Source: Hyposmocoma kahamanoa
Taxonomy: Eukaryota; Arthropoda; Insecta; Lepidoptera; Cosmopterigidae
Assembly (NCBI RefSeq): GCF_003589595.1
Contig: NW_020654878.1
Location: 896,216-960,215 of the forward strand
DNA: 64,000 nt
Direction: 5' to 3'
Of this stretch, positions 43,301 to 54,900 are shown piece after piece. The position numbers and the translations under genes were made by a program. The notes below the pieces were generated by a model that was not told the DNA's origin, made no database searches, and worked only from the letters and a program-made list of their open reading frames with translations. How positions within the stretch are numbered: position 1 is the first letter of the stretch; every line of letters starts with the position of its first letter.

Positions 43301-46300
43301 CCCCTTCAGATCTTTGCGATTTAAGCTCTGAGTGGCACTGCAATTGCTATGGACAGACGTGTCGCTTGCCAGCAGGCGCACGACTTGTTCGTCCCGTCAT
43401 TTGGTCTCATAAAAAAATCATCTATTAAGTAACGATTATCTTGAAGCTCTTCTTGAAAGTTTTTAGAGTAGAAAACCTAAAATCTTCTTTAGCTCCTTAC
43501 ACAGTGACACAACAATTGTTCTATCCACATAATTCTCCAACTACACAATACATGTTAAGCCAAAGACAATTATTTGCGTGTCATCACAAAACAGACGTTT
43601 GAAACGTTTTACCGGTAAACAAGGCAAGTGAGCACAGTAGAAAAACAAGAGACAGTAGGAAAATTTAGTATCACGTTGTTGAGCAAAGTTAATCATTGTT
43701 CAATACGAAAATCCTACAGCAAACTTTGATAAAGACGACGCGATGACATTAAAGTAGTTTGTGACGCACGGACACGCGTGCACAAAATAAGTGGACGTGA
43801 CGAAATTGATCACTTTCCTAATAGTATATTATTACGTAAAAGCAACGAAATAATGAATATATTAACTGTACGATGTTCCTTACCTTGTAAAATGTATTGT
43901 AGGTATTTTTAACTCTACAATGGAGACAAAATTATATATAAAACTTTGAATGAAGTTGTAAAGAAACTTTGAAAGTAATCTTAACACGGCTATTTACAAA
44001 GACTATTTTGAAAGTGCAAACAGAAAACATATTGTCTGACATATAGATAAAACCATACATGTGTGTATAGACTTATAAAGACTTACATTTCATATATAAT
44101 GTGGAGAAACTCAGCCAATGATCGAAATATATTAGTGCTGGACACTTCAAACCGCAATTACTGCATTAATAAAGAAGACATCAACATTGTACAAGAGTTG
44201 ACAAACGTTGACAAAAGTTGCCAAAGAGAGCTTCAAATAAAAACCCTTTGGATCGCTGAGTTAATGGGCTAACTTTAATTTGTAAGAATAATAGTTCAAT
44301 GTATAAACAGGAATAAACTTTGTACGGATGCATTCAGGAGTATAAAACATCAGACTAGATCAATTAACTTGAAGCCCAAATCTGCAGTACCGAGAGGGCA
44401 AATTCTGCTATTATCAACGTACATATTTAACTGGAAAAGCTGTGAGAATATTTCAACAAACAAATATAACCTTTGCCATCATTGACAGCGTTTATACAAA
44501 TATTTGATTTAAAACTTTGATCCCGCGATAGTAACTGTTAGTACAACGTTTGTTCTTATAGTAATGTTCTTAAACACTTTATATTGTTTAGTTAGAGATA
44601 AGTTGGTTAAATATTTGAAATATATAATGTTAGAAAAATATTGCTTTCGAATTAGTTTATAAGTAGACAGCCCTGACGTAATATTTGTAGACATGTGTAT
44701 CACTCCTGAATGAGGTGTTGATGAACTACAGACAAAGTACAAAGTAAATACGATAACTTCCCTGGTAATTACTATTTAGCTGTAATGAACAAATATCGCA
44801 TTACACAGCAGTTATGTGTAGTGTTGTATAGTTGACAAACCGACAGTCAACCTGTGACTGTGAAGCATGTACACACGCAAGCACTTCAAGCTATACATTG
44901 ACGTATCTTCTTCCGTTGCACTGGAGGCGATTTTCGAACAAAAATGTGTAGTCTGATGTGCCGTTGTCCTTACATAATAAGAAAAAGTCACGTCGAAAAG
45001 AATCCTGTGACTAGTGGTAATAAATATGTATAAACTAATAGAGGTAGTTGGATGAGATATATATATCAAATCAAAATCAAAAATCATTTATTCTCAGACA
45101 ACTACAGTCCATATTTTACAGTTATAATATTAGCTTAGATAATTAGAACAATTAAACAAATTAAATTAAATATCAAATAAATCATCGACATGGTTTTAAA
45201 TGCAGTTTCATGCAATGTAGCATGATGGGGCAATCCACTCTACCAGCCACAACGCGCAGAATCTCATTCGTGCCGCAACGAATACGACATATTAATGAGG
45301 CAGCTCTCTTTCTAAGGATAGCATGGAAACCATCCGTGTGGGCATCCGCGAACATGCCCGATGCGCTGCAGTACCGTGGCAAACCCAATAAAACCCTGAA
45401 CGCGTTGTTGTACTGAACATTAAGACAAACAAAGATATGCAACTTAAAAGCTTAAATGCTTCTTTTAATATTTACTTAAATGACATGACGATATTAATTA
45501 ATTAACGACAAATTATAATATCAGACAATAGTGGTACGATGTAAAAAGAAGATGTTACTCAGCAGAATCGGTCTTTTAAGACTAGAATATTAGCAGTTTA
45601 TTGAGATCTTTTAGGATTTCTGTATATTGACCTAAAAAACTGGCAGATAGCCGACTCGATTTCTTTGCATAACGACCAAAAATTATATATAGAATTATAT
45701 ACACACGACTGTCTTATTATTTCCAGGAATGATCGCGTCAGCTATGATCTGGGGATTCCTCTCCGACACACTGGGTAGGCGCTGCATAATGATATACGGT
45801 TTCTTCGGCTCAGGCCTGGTGGAGATCATGGCTGCCATGAGCCAGAATTTCACCATGTTGCTCGTTACCAAATTCGCAAGCGGCTTTTTGTGAGTACCAC
45901 TAATCTGATTCACTATGCATTAAATAAATATAGAAAACTTTATACAAAACTGTTTGGTTTGTTAATTTTCGCTGTTTCTAACTGCATTTGCTGTAGAAAA
46001 TTAGAAATATTTGACAGTAACTTTGAAATTGGAAATTATCATTCATTATTTTCCAGATTCAACGGTCCCTTCGCAGTCCTATTGACATACATTGCAGAAC
46101 TTCATCGCACCGAGTATCGAGCGCGTGTTATATTGTTAACCAGTCTCTTCTACACCTTTGCTAACATTACTCTTCCATTACTAGCTTGGAGCCTGCTTAC
46201 TAGAGATATCAATGTTTATCTATTTGGACAAGAATTTGGTGAGTTTTAGTTTATTACACGAGATTTGTCAATAGAAATCATTCTAATAATCGCGTTCAAG

Positions 46301-49300
46301 AGAATTACGCTAAATCACTAAGAGAAAAGTAAAAAAAATTCACTTTATAAAGACTTTAATGTTGTTCATTTGTAACGTCATCGTCAAGAGATCGTGAAAT
46401 CTTTTATTCAAATCCATATTAATTGCCCAGGATGGTAAAATATACGTTGATGTAGTAAAATAGCGACGGTACAGACTTATCAGTTATATGTTGCTAAATT
46501 AATATTGTATTTTCATCGCCAGTAATCCATGCCTGGAATCTGTTTCTGCTGGCCTCAGCGATGGTACCGCTGATGACGGGAGTAGCATTCATCTTCCTTC
46601 CAGAGAGCCCCAAGTTCCTCATGTCTAGAGGCAGGAACGAAGAGGCAAAACAAGTATTTAAGAAAATCTTCATCCTGAACACTGGAAACCGGAAAGAGGA
46701 CTATCCGGTAATTACAAAATATTTCCTTCAGCAATATTTATTTTTAATATGGAAAATTAACCAAAGTCTCATAGTTCTAGTCACTGTTCCTTTTAATGAT
46801 GAGATAAGATAATAGAACTATAATCTGGCAAAGAAAGATTCGCAACTGGCAATCAAAGCGGATTCCAACCAATACTGCACAAACGAACAAGTATATTCTA
46901 TTGGTGCAGCAGTACGTTTGTCTGATGATTAATTTCTCTCCTTAGATCACAAACCTATTGGAAGAAAAGTCAGAGCAACAAGGCCGAGGAATAGCAGCAC
47001 TAAGAGGCGGCTGGGCACAGATCTCTCCACTGTTTAAAGTACCTCACGCGCCTTGGTTATTCCTCATTTGCGTTATTCACATTGGAGCCATGTTTGGGTT
47101 GGTATATGTTACGTATTTTAACAACATTTTCATCATCCACTCTAATAAACTGTCTCTCATACTCCAACTACCTAAAATAATCAATTCTAATGCTTTGACT
47201 CCAACAAAAGCTGTTCTATCCTTGTTGTTCCTTTACTAGCCCCTATTAAGTGATCTTCAGTTTACTTCTCTACCTTTGTAATCTATTACAGATCAGGTTG
47301 AAGAATTAATTTTTTTTTACAGATCGAACACAATTCGCCTTTGGTACCCTCAGTTGGCAGCAATGATTGGTTCAGACTCTAACAAGACCCTCTGCTCGGC
47401 CATCGATCCTACACAGGCCCCCGTCGTCAGCGACACCTCCTGCATTCCGATAGAAACTGACATGCTGACGTACCTGCAGAGCTCAATTGTCGGTGCGGGG
47501 TCGGTTTTGACTTATGGGATTGGAAGCCTTTTGATTAATAGGTTAGTAAAAGGACGAGAGGGGGTCAATAGATTTAGAGGCAGTAGAGCTCCTTGTGAAA
47601 GAGTTCGTCCAGGGAAGTACTGCCACCTTACCTATTTCTGCCGCCAAGCAGTAATGTGAGCATTACTGCGTTCCGGTTTTGAAGGGTAAGGGTGCTGGTG
47701 AAATTACAGGCACATGGGACATGTCAACTTATGGCTCAGGGTGTCGGGCGCAGTGGCAATGCCCCTCAGATCTTTGCGATTTAAAGCTCTGAGTGGCGCT
47801 GCAACTGTCATGAACAGGTGTATAGCTTACCATCAGGCGTACGACTTGTTCGTCCTGTCGTTTAATATTATAAAAAAGAAGATTGGGAAATATACCTACT
47901 GTAATTTTTTACCTGCTTTTTCGGTCCCTACTTCTCAAATGTAAATAGTTGATTGTTTTTTGTTTTTTTCTTACCAGACAACCACACGAATTGCCTGGTC
48001 TCAGACTAACGAATTCCTTGTACGTACTATGATTACCAGAACAATGGAATTTACTCTAGGGCACTTCCCAGAACACCCAGTTTGGAAACAATTTAGAAAA
48101 GTTCATTTCCTATATTGGTCCTACCGGGAATCGAACCCAGGACGTAAACCGTTGGACAACCGAGATCCTCGAATATATTTGCAATAGTTCTGCAAAATAT
48201 AAATATACGCCCGTCACAATTTCTAACCTCGAATAACCTGTAACCCTCAACCTTACAGGTGTGGCAAGAAAATCGTAGCAGGTTTCTGCTGTGTGGCCAG
48301 TGCTGCGGCGGTACTGATGATGCCGTTCCTGGGCACAGGGTCCTTCTCCGTGGCAGCGATGGTGACGGCAGCTTTAGCTTTTACTTCGCTTTGTGGGGCT
48401 GCGTTATCTAGTATCTGTGTGGATCTCTTTCCTACTTCATTAAGGTAACTTACATATGCTAAACAATTTATAAAACGCACCTCAAACGAGGACACTGTAA
48501 TGTCTTGTATTGGATAGTCACCCGGTAACTAGTAGTTTTATGAAATCGACTGACGTATAAAGTATACAGCGCAGACGCAGACGTTGCTGTTTCCAGTTGC
48601 TTCCACTTTTAAAAGCAGTAGAGTTACCTGTGAAAGAGTTCGTCCAGGGAAGTACTGCCAGCCCACCTTACCTATTTCTGCTGCCAATTTCAAATACAAA
48701 TTGAGGCGCATGGAACTTTTGAATCGCGTTACGCGCGTCTACTGCGCGTCGTCAGAGCGTATAATATACGCCGTGTGCATAGGCTCAGAAATATCTCTTT
48801 GCAAGACAGGATTTGACAATAAAGCTTATGACAGTCATGTGGTCATTAAGAATTTTGCTTCATTTTTTAAATTGTTCAACATAAGAAACAAAACGTACTA
48901 CTTACAATAAAAAATCCTTTCAGAAAAGAAATATCTTGACTATTTCATGATATCAAATGATTGTTTAATTCCAGAGTAATGGCCATGGTGACTTTCCTCA
49001 TGTGCGGCCGCCTTGGCACCATAGCAGGAACGGTGGCATTTCCAGCTTTAATAGGCTTCGGTTGTTTCCCGCCTTTTATTACTATCACAGCCGTTTTAGC
49101 TGGTAAGTTTCATTTTCACTCATTTTAATGCATTAGGAAAGATTGTAAATTTAAATGTGCGCCATCTAACCAACGTAGTTTGAACTACATCATCTAACCA
49201 GAAGCAGATTTTCTGACGTTAAAAGTACAAAAGTTTATCGTTAGATGGCACTGTGCATAATTATTTTTTACGTTTTCGTAATAATAATGTTTTTTTTTAG

Positions 49301-49356
49301 CAATCGGCGTGGCCTGCCTGTTTCTACCAAATACAAATTTAAAGAAATTAGAATAA
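40331..49356 (+). CDS. SV2-like MFS transporter, gene 2 (complete)
   Basis: Coding exons: 40331-40442, 42643-42843, 45727-45889, 46057-46238, 46523-46707, 46946-47097, 47323-47541, 48259-48444, 48975-49102, 49301-49356. They sum to 1584 nt with no internal stop: 527 residues plus TAA. The first exon was assigned because MVTTRDTEAP...NLEKLAQ ends at a GTAAGT donor with one spare G that completes GAA with the next exon. The N-terminal tail is followed by DFETAIAATGYGCFN, the usual entry to TM1 in SV2-like carriers. The MFS motif GFLSDTLGRR is at 114-123 and LPESPKF closes TM6 (PESPK 246-250). The TM7-TM8 loop has N352 in an NKT site and cysteines 356 and 372. Predicted 12 membrane segments; substrate unknown. 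It is a tandem paralogue of gene 1. Confidence 0.9.
40455..40570. repeat. Truncated ACCGACTTC TIR-like element in intron 1 of gene 2
   Basis: Begins just after the exon 1 donor: TTTAACCGATGTCAAAATTT, CAATAAAACTTGGCAAAT, then TTTGAGGTTGGTTTTTTTTA and AGTACTGTGTGTGTGAGATT, the right end of the family. Confidence 0.6.
40600..40795 (+). mobile_element. tRNA-derived SINE with internal palindrome
   Basis: Box B CCGGTTCGATCCCCGG near 40636, then TATTGTCTCAGGTATGGGTG and TTACTTTGGGATCTGAG. A perfect 20-bp inverted repeat with a 2-base loop lies at 40699-40740. A relative without the palindrome is on the minus strand near 21410-21510. Confidence 0.65.
41040..41580 (+). mobile_element. LINE C-terminal remnant in intron 1 of gene 2
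   Basis: Frames give VRDLGLLHHHKLLFASHVDA, ISKASKTLGFVMR, RSFVRSHLEYASQAWSPQYL, and later RRNAYLLHASNSFNVLSKQV, DIDLFNY. This is the region behind the RT active site plus the C-terminus of a CR1/Jockey-like LINE, with at least one deletion and frameshift between. Confidence 0.75.
42035..42140. mobile_element. Fold-back element relative, one arm
   Basis: ATCGAGTTCTTACGTTTTCG, TTATGAAATGAAACTATTTT, CCGGATTTGAATCGC and CAACGTTTTGGGCCGTTTAC match the left arm at 29446. Confidence 0.6.
42385..42585 (+). mobile_element. tRNA-derived SINE ending 57 bases before gene 2 exon 2
   Basis: AGTCGTTGAAAAACTAAATA, TTCCGTGTCTTAGTTGGTAT (box A like), AGCGTCTGGCACGGTATGCT, GGTTCGAATCCGGCCGGATC (box B) and the tail TTTGTATTAATAATTATAAC. 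Confidence 0.78.
43149..43412 (+). repeat. Family A repeat in intron 2 of gene 2
   Basis: It runs from CTGCCATCTTACGTTACCTA through TTTGCGATTTAAGCTCTGAG to TTGTTCGTCCCGTCATTTGG. Confidence 0.75.
43420..45055. other. Intron 2 of gene 2, unique-looking part
   Basis: AT-rich, no repeat or extra exon recognised. Short open frames lack signatures. Confidence 0.45.
45060..45445 (-). mobile_element. 5'-truncated LINE, RT C-terminal fragment, in intron 2 of gene 2
   Basis: The minus-strand frame 45442-45182 reads VQYNNAFRVLLGLPRYCSAS, GMFADAHTDGFHAILRKRAA. The same protein family as 1729-2345 but a different subfamily. The 3' end is a GATTTTGATTTGATATAT tail at 45060-45085. Confidence 0.8.
47580..47870 (+). 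repeat. Family A repeat, best-kept full copy, in intron 7 of gene 2
   Basis: GCAGTAGAGCTCCTTGTGAA at the start, all conserved blocks present, ending TTGTTCGTCCTGTCGTTTAA then an A-rich stretch. It begins about 40 bases after the exon 7 donor. Confidence 0.8.
47975..48190 (-). mobile_element. tRNA-derived SINE, third family, in intron 7 of gene 2
   Basis: The reverse complement has TCGGTTGTCCAACGGTTTAC, GTCCTGGGTTCGATTCCCGG (box B), then a body ending TTCGTCTGAGACCAGGC-like. Confidence 0.6.
48615..48690 (+). repeat. Family A repeat, 5' fragment, in intron 8 of gene 2
   Basis: AGCAGTAGAGTTACCTGTGA to CCTATTTCTGCTGCCAA, then unrelated sequence. Confidence 0.65.
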
Positions 49357-49562
49357 ACTAATATTAAGAATCAAGCCCAAATAAGACCGACTTGTTACTT
49401 CGGCAGTGGCACCAATAAGCAGTATTGTGTAAATATTTTTTTTAAATGGTAGGTATTTTAAAAAAATAATTCCATTGTTTCGTTTTTACAATTGTGTAGG
49501 AGATATGTTCCAGTGTGGTTAGATTTGTACTTTCACAAAAAAGAAAATTTATTTTACTATGA

Positions 49563-49573
49563 AATAAAATAAA
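49563..49573 (+). terminator. Polyadenylation signals of gene 2
   Basis: Two overlapping AATAAA hexamers 207 bases after the stop codon of gene 2, followed by T-rich DNA. Confidence 0.55.
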
Positions 49574-49579
49574 ACTTCT

Positions 49580-51949
49580 CGAATTTTTTTAAAAATATTC
49601 TCTTTCTTTATTTATAATTTATCGTACCCTAATCTCATCCATCGTTTATTAGACTCACAACATTTTGGTTTACATTTGAGGCTACCTTATCTCGAGTCAA
49701 AAAAGTATGCCGTTAAGATATTTATTTCTAAACTGCTACAAGGAACAAAATTCACAAGATATATTATATGAAATGTTCTATGTAGTTTTCAAATTTCGAC
49801 TATCGATTTTGTTTTCTCTTAATAACAATAAAATAAAACAGCCTCAAATAAACCGTTTTTTGTGTCACCGGCGAGTCAGGGAGAAATATTATCTACATTA
49901 TATTATTACTATAGCTTTAACATATTTTTAACAATGCATATTTTAACAATTCTCTCAAAGTTTAACCATTAAAATTCACCAAACCGATGAAAAAATATAA
50001 ATAGTACATTGTTCAAAAATATGTTACGGTTTTATTAAATTGCTACGTCAGTCTAATGCAATGACTAAATAGCAGAATTCATTAAAATTTCCAAATAAAT
50101 AACATTATTAACGGTCCCAAAGGCGTACTGGGGTTTTGAGTTTTGTGACAGCATTTCCATGTACATTTCGCTAAAGGTCAAAGTCGTGTAAATTCATTAC
50201 ACAATACATTAAATCCAGATTTGATTTACAAAATTACACTATTTTTCACTTGCGAAAGTTTTTCACAAACTGGCCCTTTACTACAATGGCCTAACAATTG
50301 GACATACCTAGTGAATAACGACAAAGCAAGATTTTTATAAAGACTAGAATGCATATCTTATTGTCAACCCACTTTGTCTTAAGCAAAACCCTTAAATTCG
50401 AGCTTTAATATATAACATAATTGTATACATATAAATGTATATACTTACTCGTATTATAGGCCAGCGAAATTGACTGTATTACCCTATACAAATTTCGGTT
50501 TATTATATGAATACAACACAAGGCACAGTGTTTTAGACAGTTCCGATTCCCACCTGTCTTTGTAAACATGATTGCACTATATTTTATTAAAAATGTATTT
50601 AAAAACATTGGCAGATCTTTTTCGATTACAAAAACTAAAAAAAAGATCAGAATGAGGCATCTAAACAAACTAGAGGTATTCTCCCCTAACGCGCAATCAC
50701 TACGACACATTTACCTTTTATTCTGAGTCGGTTAAAATGCTTATCACACAGCCTTCTTCACATTTTAAATTTTTTTTTCAACGCGCAATATAAAATTGTG
50801 TCAAATTATAGATTTGTACAAAAAATGAAATACAATTACGAACTAGACTTAGATATATTTTACGTGCTAAGGTAAGGCATAATTTTATAATTATAAATAG
50901 GTAGTTAATTACAAATATTTATAGTACATATATTTTTATATATACAGTCTCGCGATGTCTTAAAGCCGAGTTTTATACAATATTATACAATTGTATACAT
51001 ATGACAATGGTGCATGTGGCCCATAATTCTAAGGCCTCAAAATTGTAAAGGCAGAGGAAATTCCGAAAGAAAACATTGGGCAATAAATTTTACTCCACAC
51101 CAAAATTGGCTATTCCAATTTGAGCGAGTAATATTACAAAAAAAATGTTATTTTATTATTATTAATGATCCTCGATTATGATTTTAATGAAATGTTTTAT
51201 GAAATAATGAATTACGATGGACGAAATGCAAAAGTCATTATAACTCTAAACGCCCACTGCTTTCTTTTAAATTTTCATTGACCAATTTCATAATATTTAG
51301 AATTCGGAATAAATTCATGACAAAATGTTTTAATCACAATATTCAAATCACTACAACAAGGCCTCATTTCGTGTGAGTGCTTGACTCTCACATACTTTCT
51401 ATGTATTAAATACATAGATATAGACTAGTTTATATTAAAAACAGTATTTTTAGTCAATATTATTATTGTTTACTAAATAAACAACTTTTGAACTAAATAT
51501 TTTATGTACCATTATGCCCCAAAAGAAATTCATTCTGCGGGGGTATCGTAGTGCAATTATTGGGTGCACTGTTATTATTAAATGTGCTCGAGTACTATCA
51601 AAATTATCAAAACTCTACGTTCCATAATTTTCATAGCATCAAAGACTTGGTAAGTATACAAAATTTCAACAATAAACAAAAATTGTTTGCACAGTCTACT
51701 ATTTCAAAATGTCAGCTCACTTCACTTTTTTGGTCTATTTCCACTGTTCACATTGACGCGATTATTTTGTTTGATAAAATTGAGGTGCAGATTTATTTGA
51801 AATTCAAATGGTTCTGCATATAATAACGCACACTAAGCTTACAAAAAGAGCATTCATTATTGACTTGTTAATTTTTTTATGTTCAAAAAACCCCACCTCA
51901 ATGTAACAAACCAAAACAAACACAGAAACCCATCACTTTAGTCTTTACG
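49580..51949. other. Convergent intergenic space; probable 3' UTR of the minus-strand Dad gene
   Basis: Bases just below 51950 follow the Dad stop codon on the minus strand. The stretch is AT-rich, nearly free of the repeat families above, and has several minus-strand AATAAA signals (for example 49609-49615, 51152-51157, 51792-51797). Which is used cannot be told from sequence. Confidence 0.4.
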
Positions 51950-54900
51950 TCAGCTAGGCGGGGCTAGAAGCACCTCCAACCAACACGGGCAGGCTGTGAC
52001 GTCCCTCCTGGAGTACTTCGGACCCCATCCTTTCGCAAAGGAGATCCTCACAGACCGTGGATCTACAGGTCCAATATGCGGCAAAGACACCGCTGGAGGT
52101 GGTAATGCAGGATCGAACACGCATAGGCAATGGCCTGGAGCGACTCGCCAGACCAACAGGGCTTTGGCAGCAGCAGCGTCGAGAGCTGGAGAGCTGACGA
52201 AGACAGGTTCTTGGCTGCGGTTGTACAGCCAGACTCCATCGGACTCTAGTGACAGGGTGACACCTAGACCGATTTTTTCTCGCGTCTTTTTCACCTGAAA
52301 AAAAAGAAAATCATTAGATACATTAAGAACGGGCGTATAGTCTAGTTGGAGAACCGTTGCTTCTCAATTAAGGCATCCGTAGTTCGGATCCCACTAGCGG
52401 CATATACTATGACTATTTTCTAAATTTCCATCATATTACTAACGTTCGTCTTTTCATGACCAAGCCAACGAAGCATCCTTTTTCTATCATAATCACTACA
52501 TCATCTTCTCTCTCTCTCTCTGATCAGCATTCTGACTTTCAGATTTACTTTGTATCGAGTAAGTTGCAATAATTGTGCAAAACAGAAAACCAAAACAATT
52601 TACCGACTGGTCGGACGAGTGGATCGTTTATCAAATGTCGAGGGTTATCGGCGCGTGCGCAACCACGCGGCTAAATCAATACTACACTGTTTACGAACAC
52701 AGATTACCAATGGAATTCTGTTTTTCTGATTCGAGGAATTTCGGTTTATATTTTAGGTCTAAATTCTTCAATATTATTTTAAGAACAATAAGCTATTGAA
52801 ATGCAAATCCTCATACTCCACAATGTTAGCACTTAGGTTCTACCTGTTGCAGATGCCCATTACTCTTGGCTACTACGATATTGCTTCCGTCTACCATGAT
52901 CCCTTTGATAATATTGAGACTTTTCTGCCAAAACCCTATATTTTCCCTTCAATCCATAATCTGTTCGTAAATAATACAATGTAGTAAGCAATCCTCACCT
53001 GCTCAGCCTGTGGCACATCACTTCTCTGCTCCAGCGCATCTAGACACAGCCCGTGTCTATTCGAACCACATCTTCCACCGTCCCCACCAAATACATCAAC
53101 CGCTCTCACGCGCACGCCGAACTGTCGTCCAACACGCTGCGTTAGCTCCCAGTATGCTAGGCGACACCACTCTGACTCCCAGCTTGGTTTTTCTGCAAAA
53201 GAATAACAAAATATGCTAATGTTTTTGGTAGAAAAAAATTACCGTGTCCAGATGATAGGTAAGCTCTCTTTCTAGATGTTTGAAGTAAAAAACTTTTTCA
53301 CTGTTAATTTTTAAAAAGCCTACCAAAAACTAGACGAAAGAAACTTTCTGAGCTAGCCTCGTAGAGCCCCTAATTCTAGGTCACGCAGACGGCTTCCAAT
53401 GACGTCGCACATCCGGTTACAAGCTTTGACCAACGAACACTTTACCCGTCACTACATTTCGCCCTAAACAACACTAATGAAGGCAAGTTATTTTTTTACG
53501 AAAAAAATCTGAATCGAGCACTGTGAATACATTATTCCATCAAAATTGTAAGTGTAAACAGCACCTACTCAATCTTAGCTCTACTGATCATTCTCCCTTT
53601 TCTTTTTGCCCAACTTTTTACTTGGTAGATACTCCAGTGCCACAATAACATGTACCAGAAATTGCTGTTCTATATTAACTCCTGTTCGTCCCGTTCGTGG
53701 AAAAAATCTTTATGTGTATGGCGTGTCGTCAATAATATACCGTAGTTTTCACTACAGACACTATGGTGTCTGAGCCCCTTGAAAACTCGGGCGAAAGATG
53801 AATTGTGCTATCTTGAGCCAACATACTAGTTATGTATTGGTACCTCAAATAAACACAAATAAAACCCAATTCTTCCTTCTCTTTAATCGTCCTTGTTTAG
53901 ATGCTGCCGACGAGGATAGCTTCTAGGCCATAATTTGTAAACTGTAACGATCAGAGTTAACGATAAATTTTTTCAGGGTCGACGGGTCCTTTTTGTGTTA
54001 AAGCAATGCATGTGGTATACTCTAATTGGGCAACTCAAGAAGTAAAATGTACTGTACTAGTATGGTTATAAGGACCTTGTTATCCAAAATAAACGCTTAT
54101 TTACAATTATCATTATTTTAAGCTTCTATTTTAGATTCTCACCGGAATCAGGCACTAAGGTTCAAGTCGTACGTGACGAATGAAGCAGCGCAGCTTCCTG
54201 CATTTATGCTGGAAGTGACGTGCTACAGAAATCTAACCACCTCAATTGTTAGCGAGGCTAGCTGGAATTAACCCGTTTTCAGACATAGCAATTGGAATTA
54301 TTTCAGCGGAGGCCACACCCCACATGTCGGTGAACTCGATCGAAATACTTCCGACCTGCCTTTCTTTTAAATTCTAGCCTCTTTATATGAAATGTAAACT
54401 ATTTTCTCGGATATAATTCTCATATATTATATTATTTTCAACGTTTTAGGCCCACAAGTTCCATGATAACGACTAGCTGAGATGGTATTAGTCATCAAAC
54501 AATTATCATATACGTATATAAAATTTTATAACCAAACTCGCCTTTGATAACCTAAAAGGTGTGATGGTGGTAGACTCACGAGCTAATGAACGAAAGTACA
54601 TTTTTTTCCATTATATATGCAGAGGCCAATTGCACAATGATTACTTTTGTTATAAGCCCTGTACTTTTCCGCCTAGGATATCGTATAGTGATCACACCAT
54701 TTGTATTTACAGAATTCACAAAGCATGACATAAGCACTCCAGAAGGGAGCCGCTAATCGACGCATTGACAGACGGTGGCGACGAATTGATCCAACCATGC
54801 CAAGTCATCATTCACACATTTTGTAAAAGAAAACAATGAATGAATTTATTTACAATTTTAACTTCTGCAATGACTTCATCAATTAATCTTTATCATTGAA

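Noticed and set aside
51996..52298. Plus-strand 100-codon ORF opposite the last Dad exon
   Set aside because: It is the antisense shadow of the conserved MH2 coding exon.
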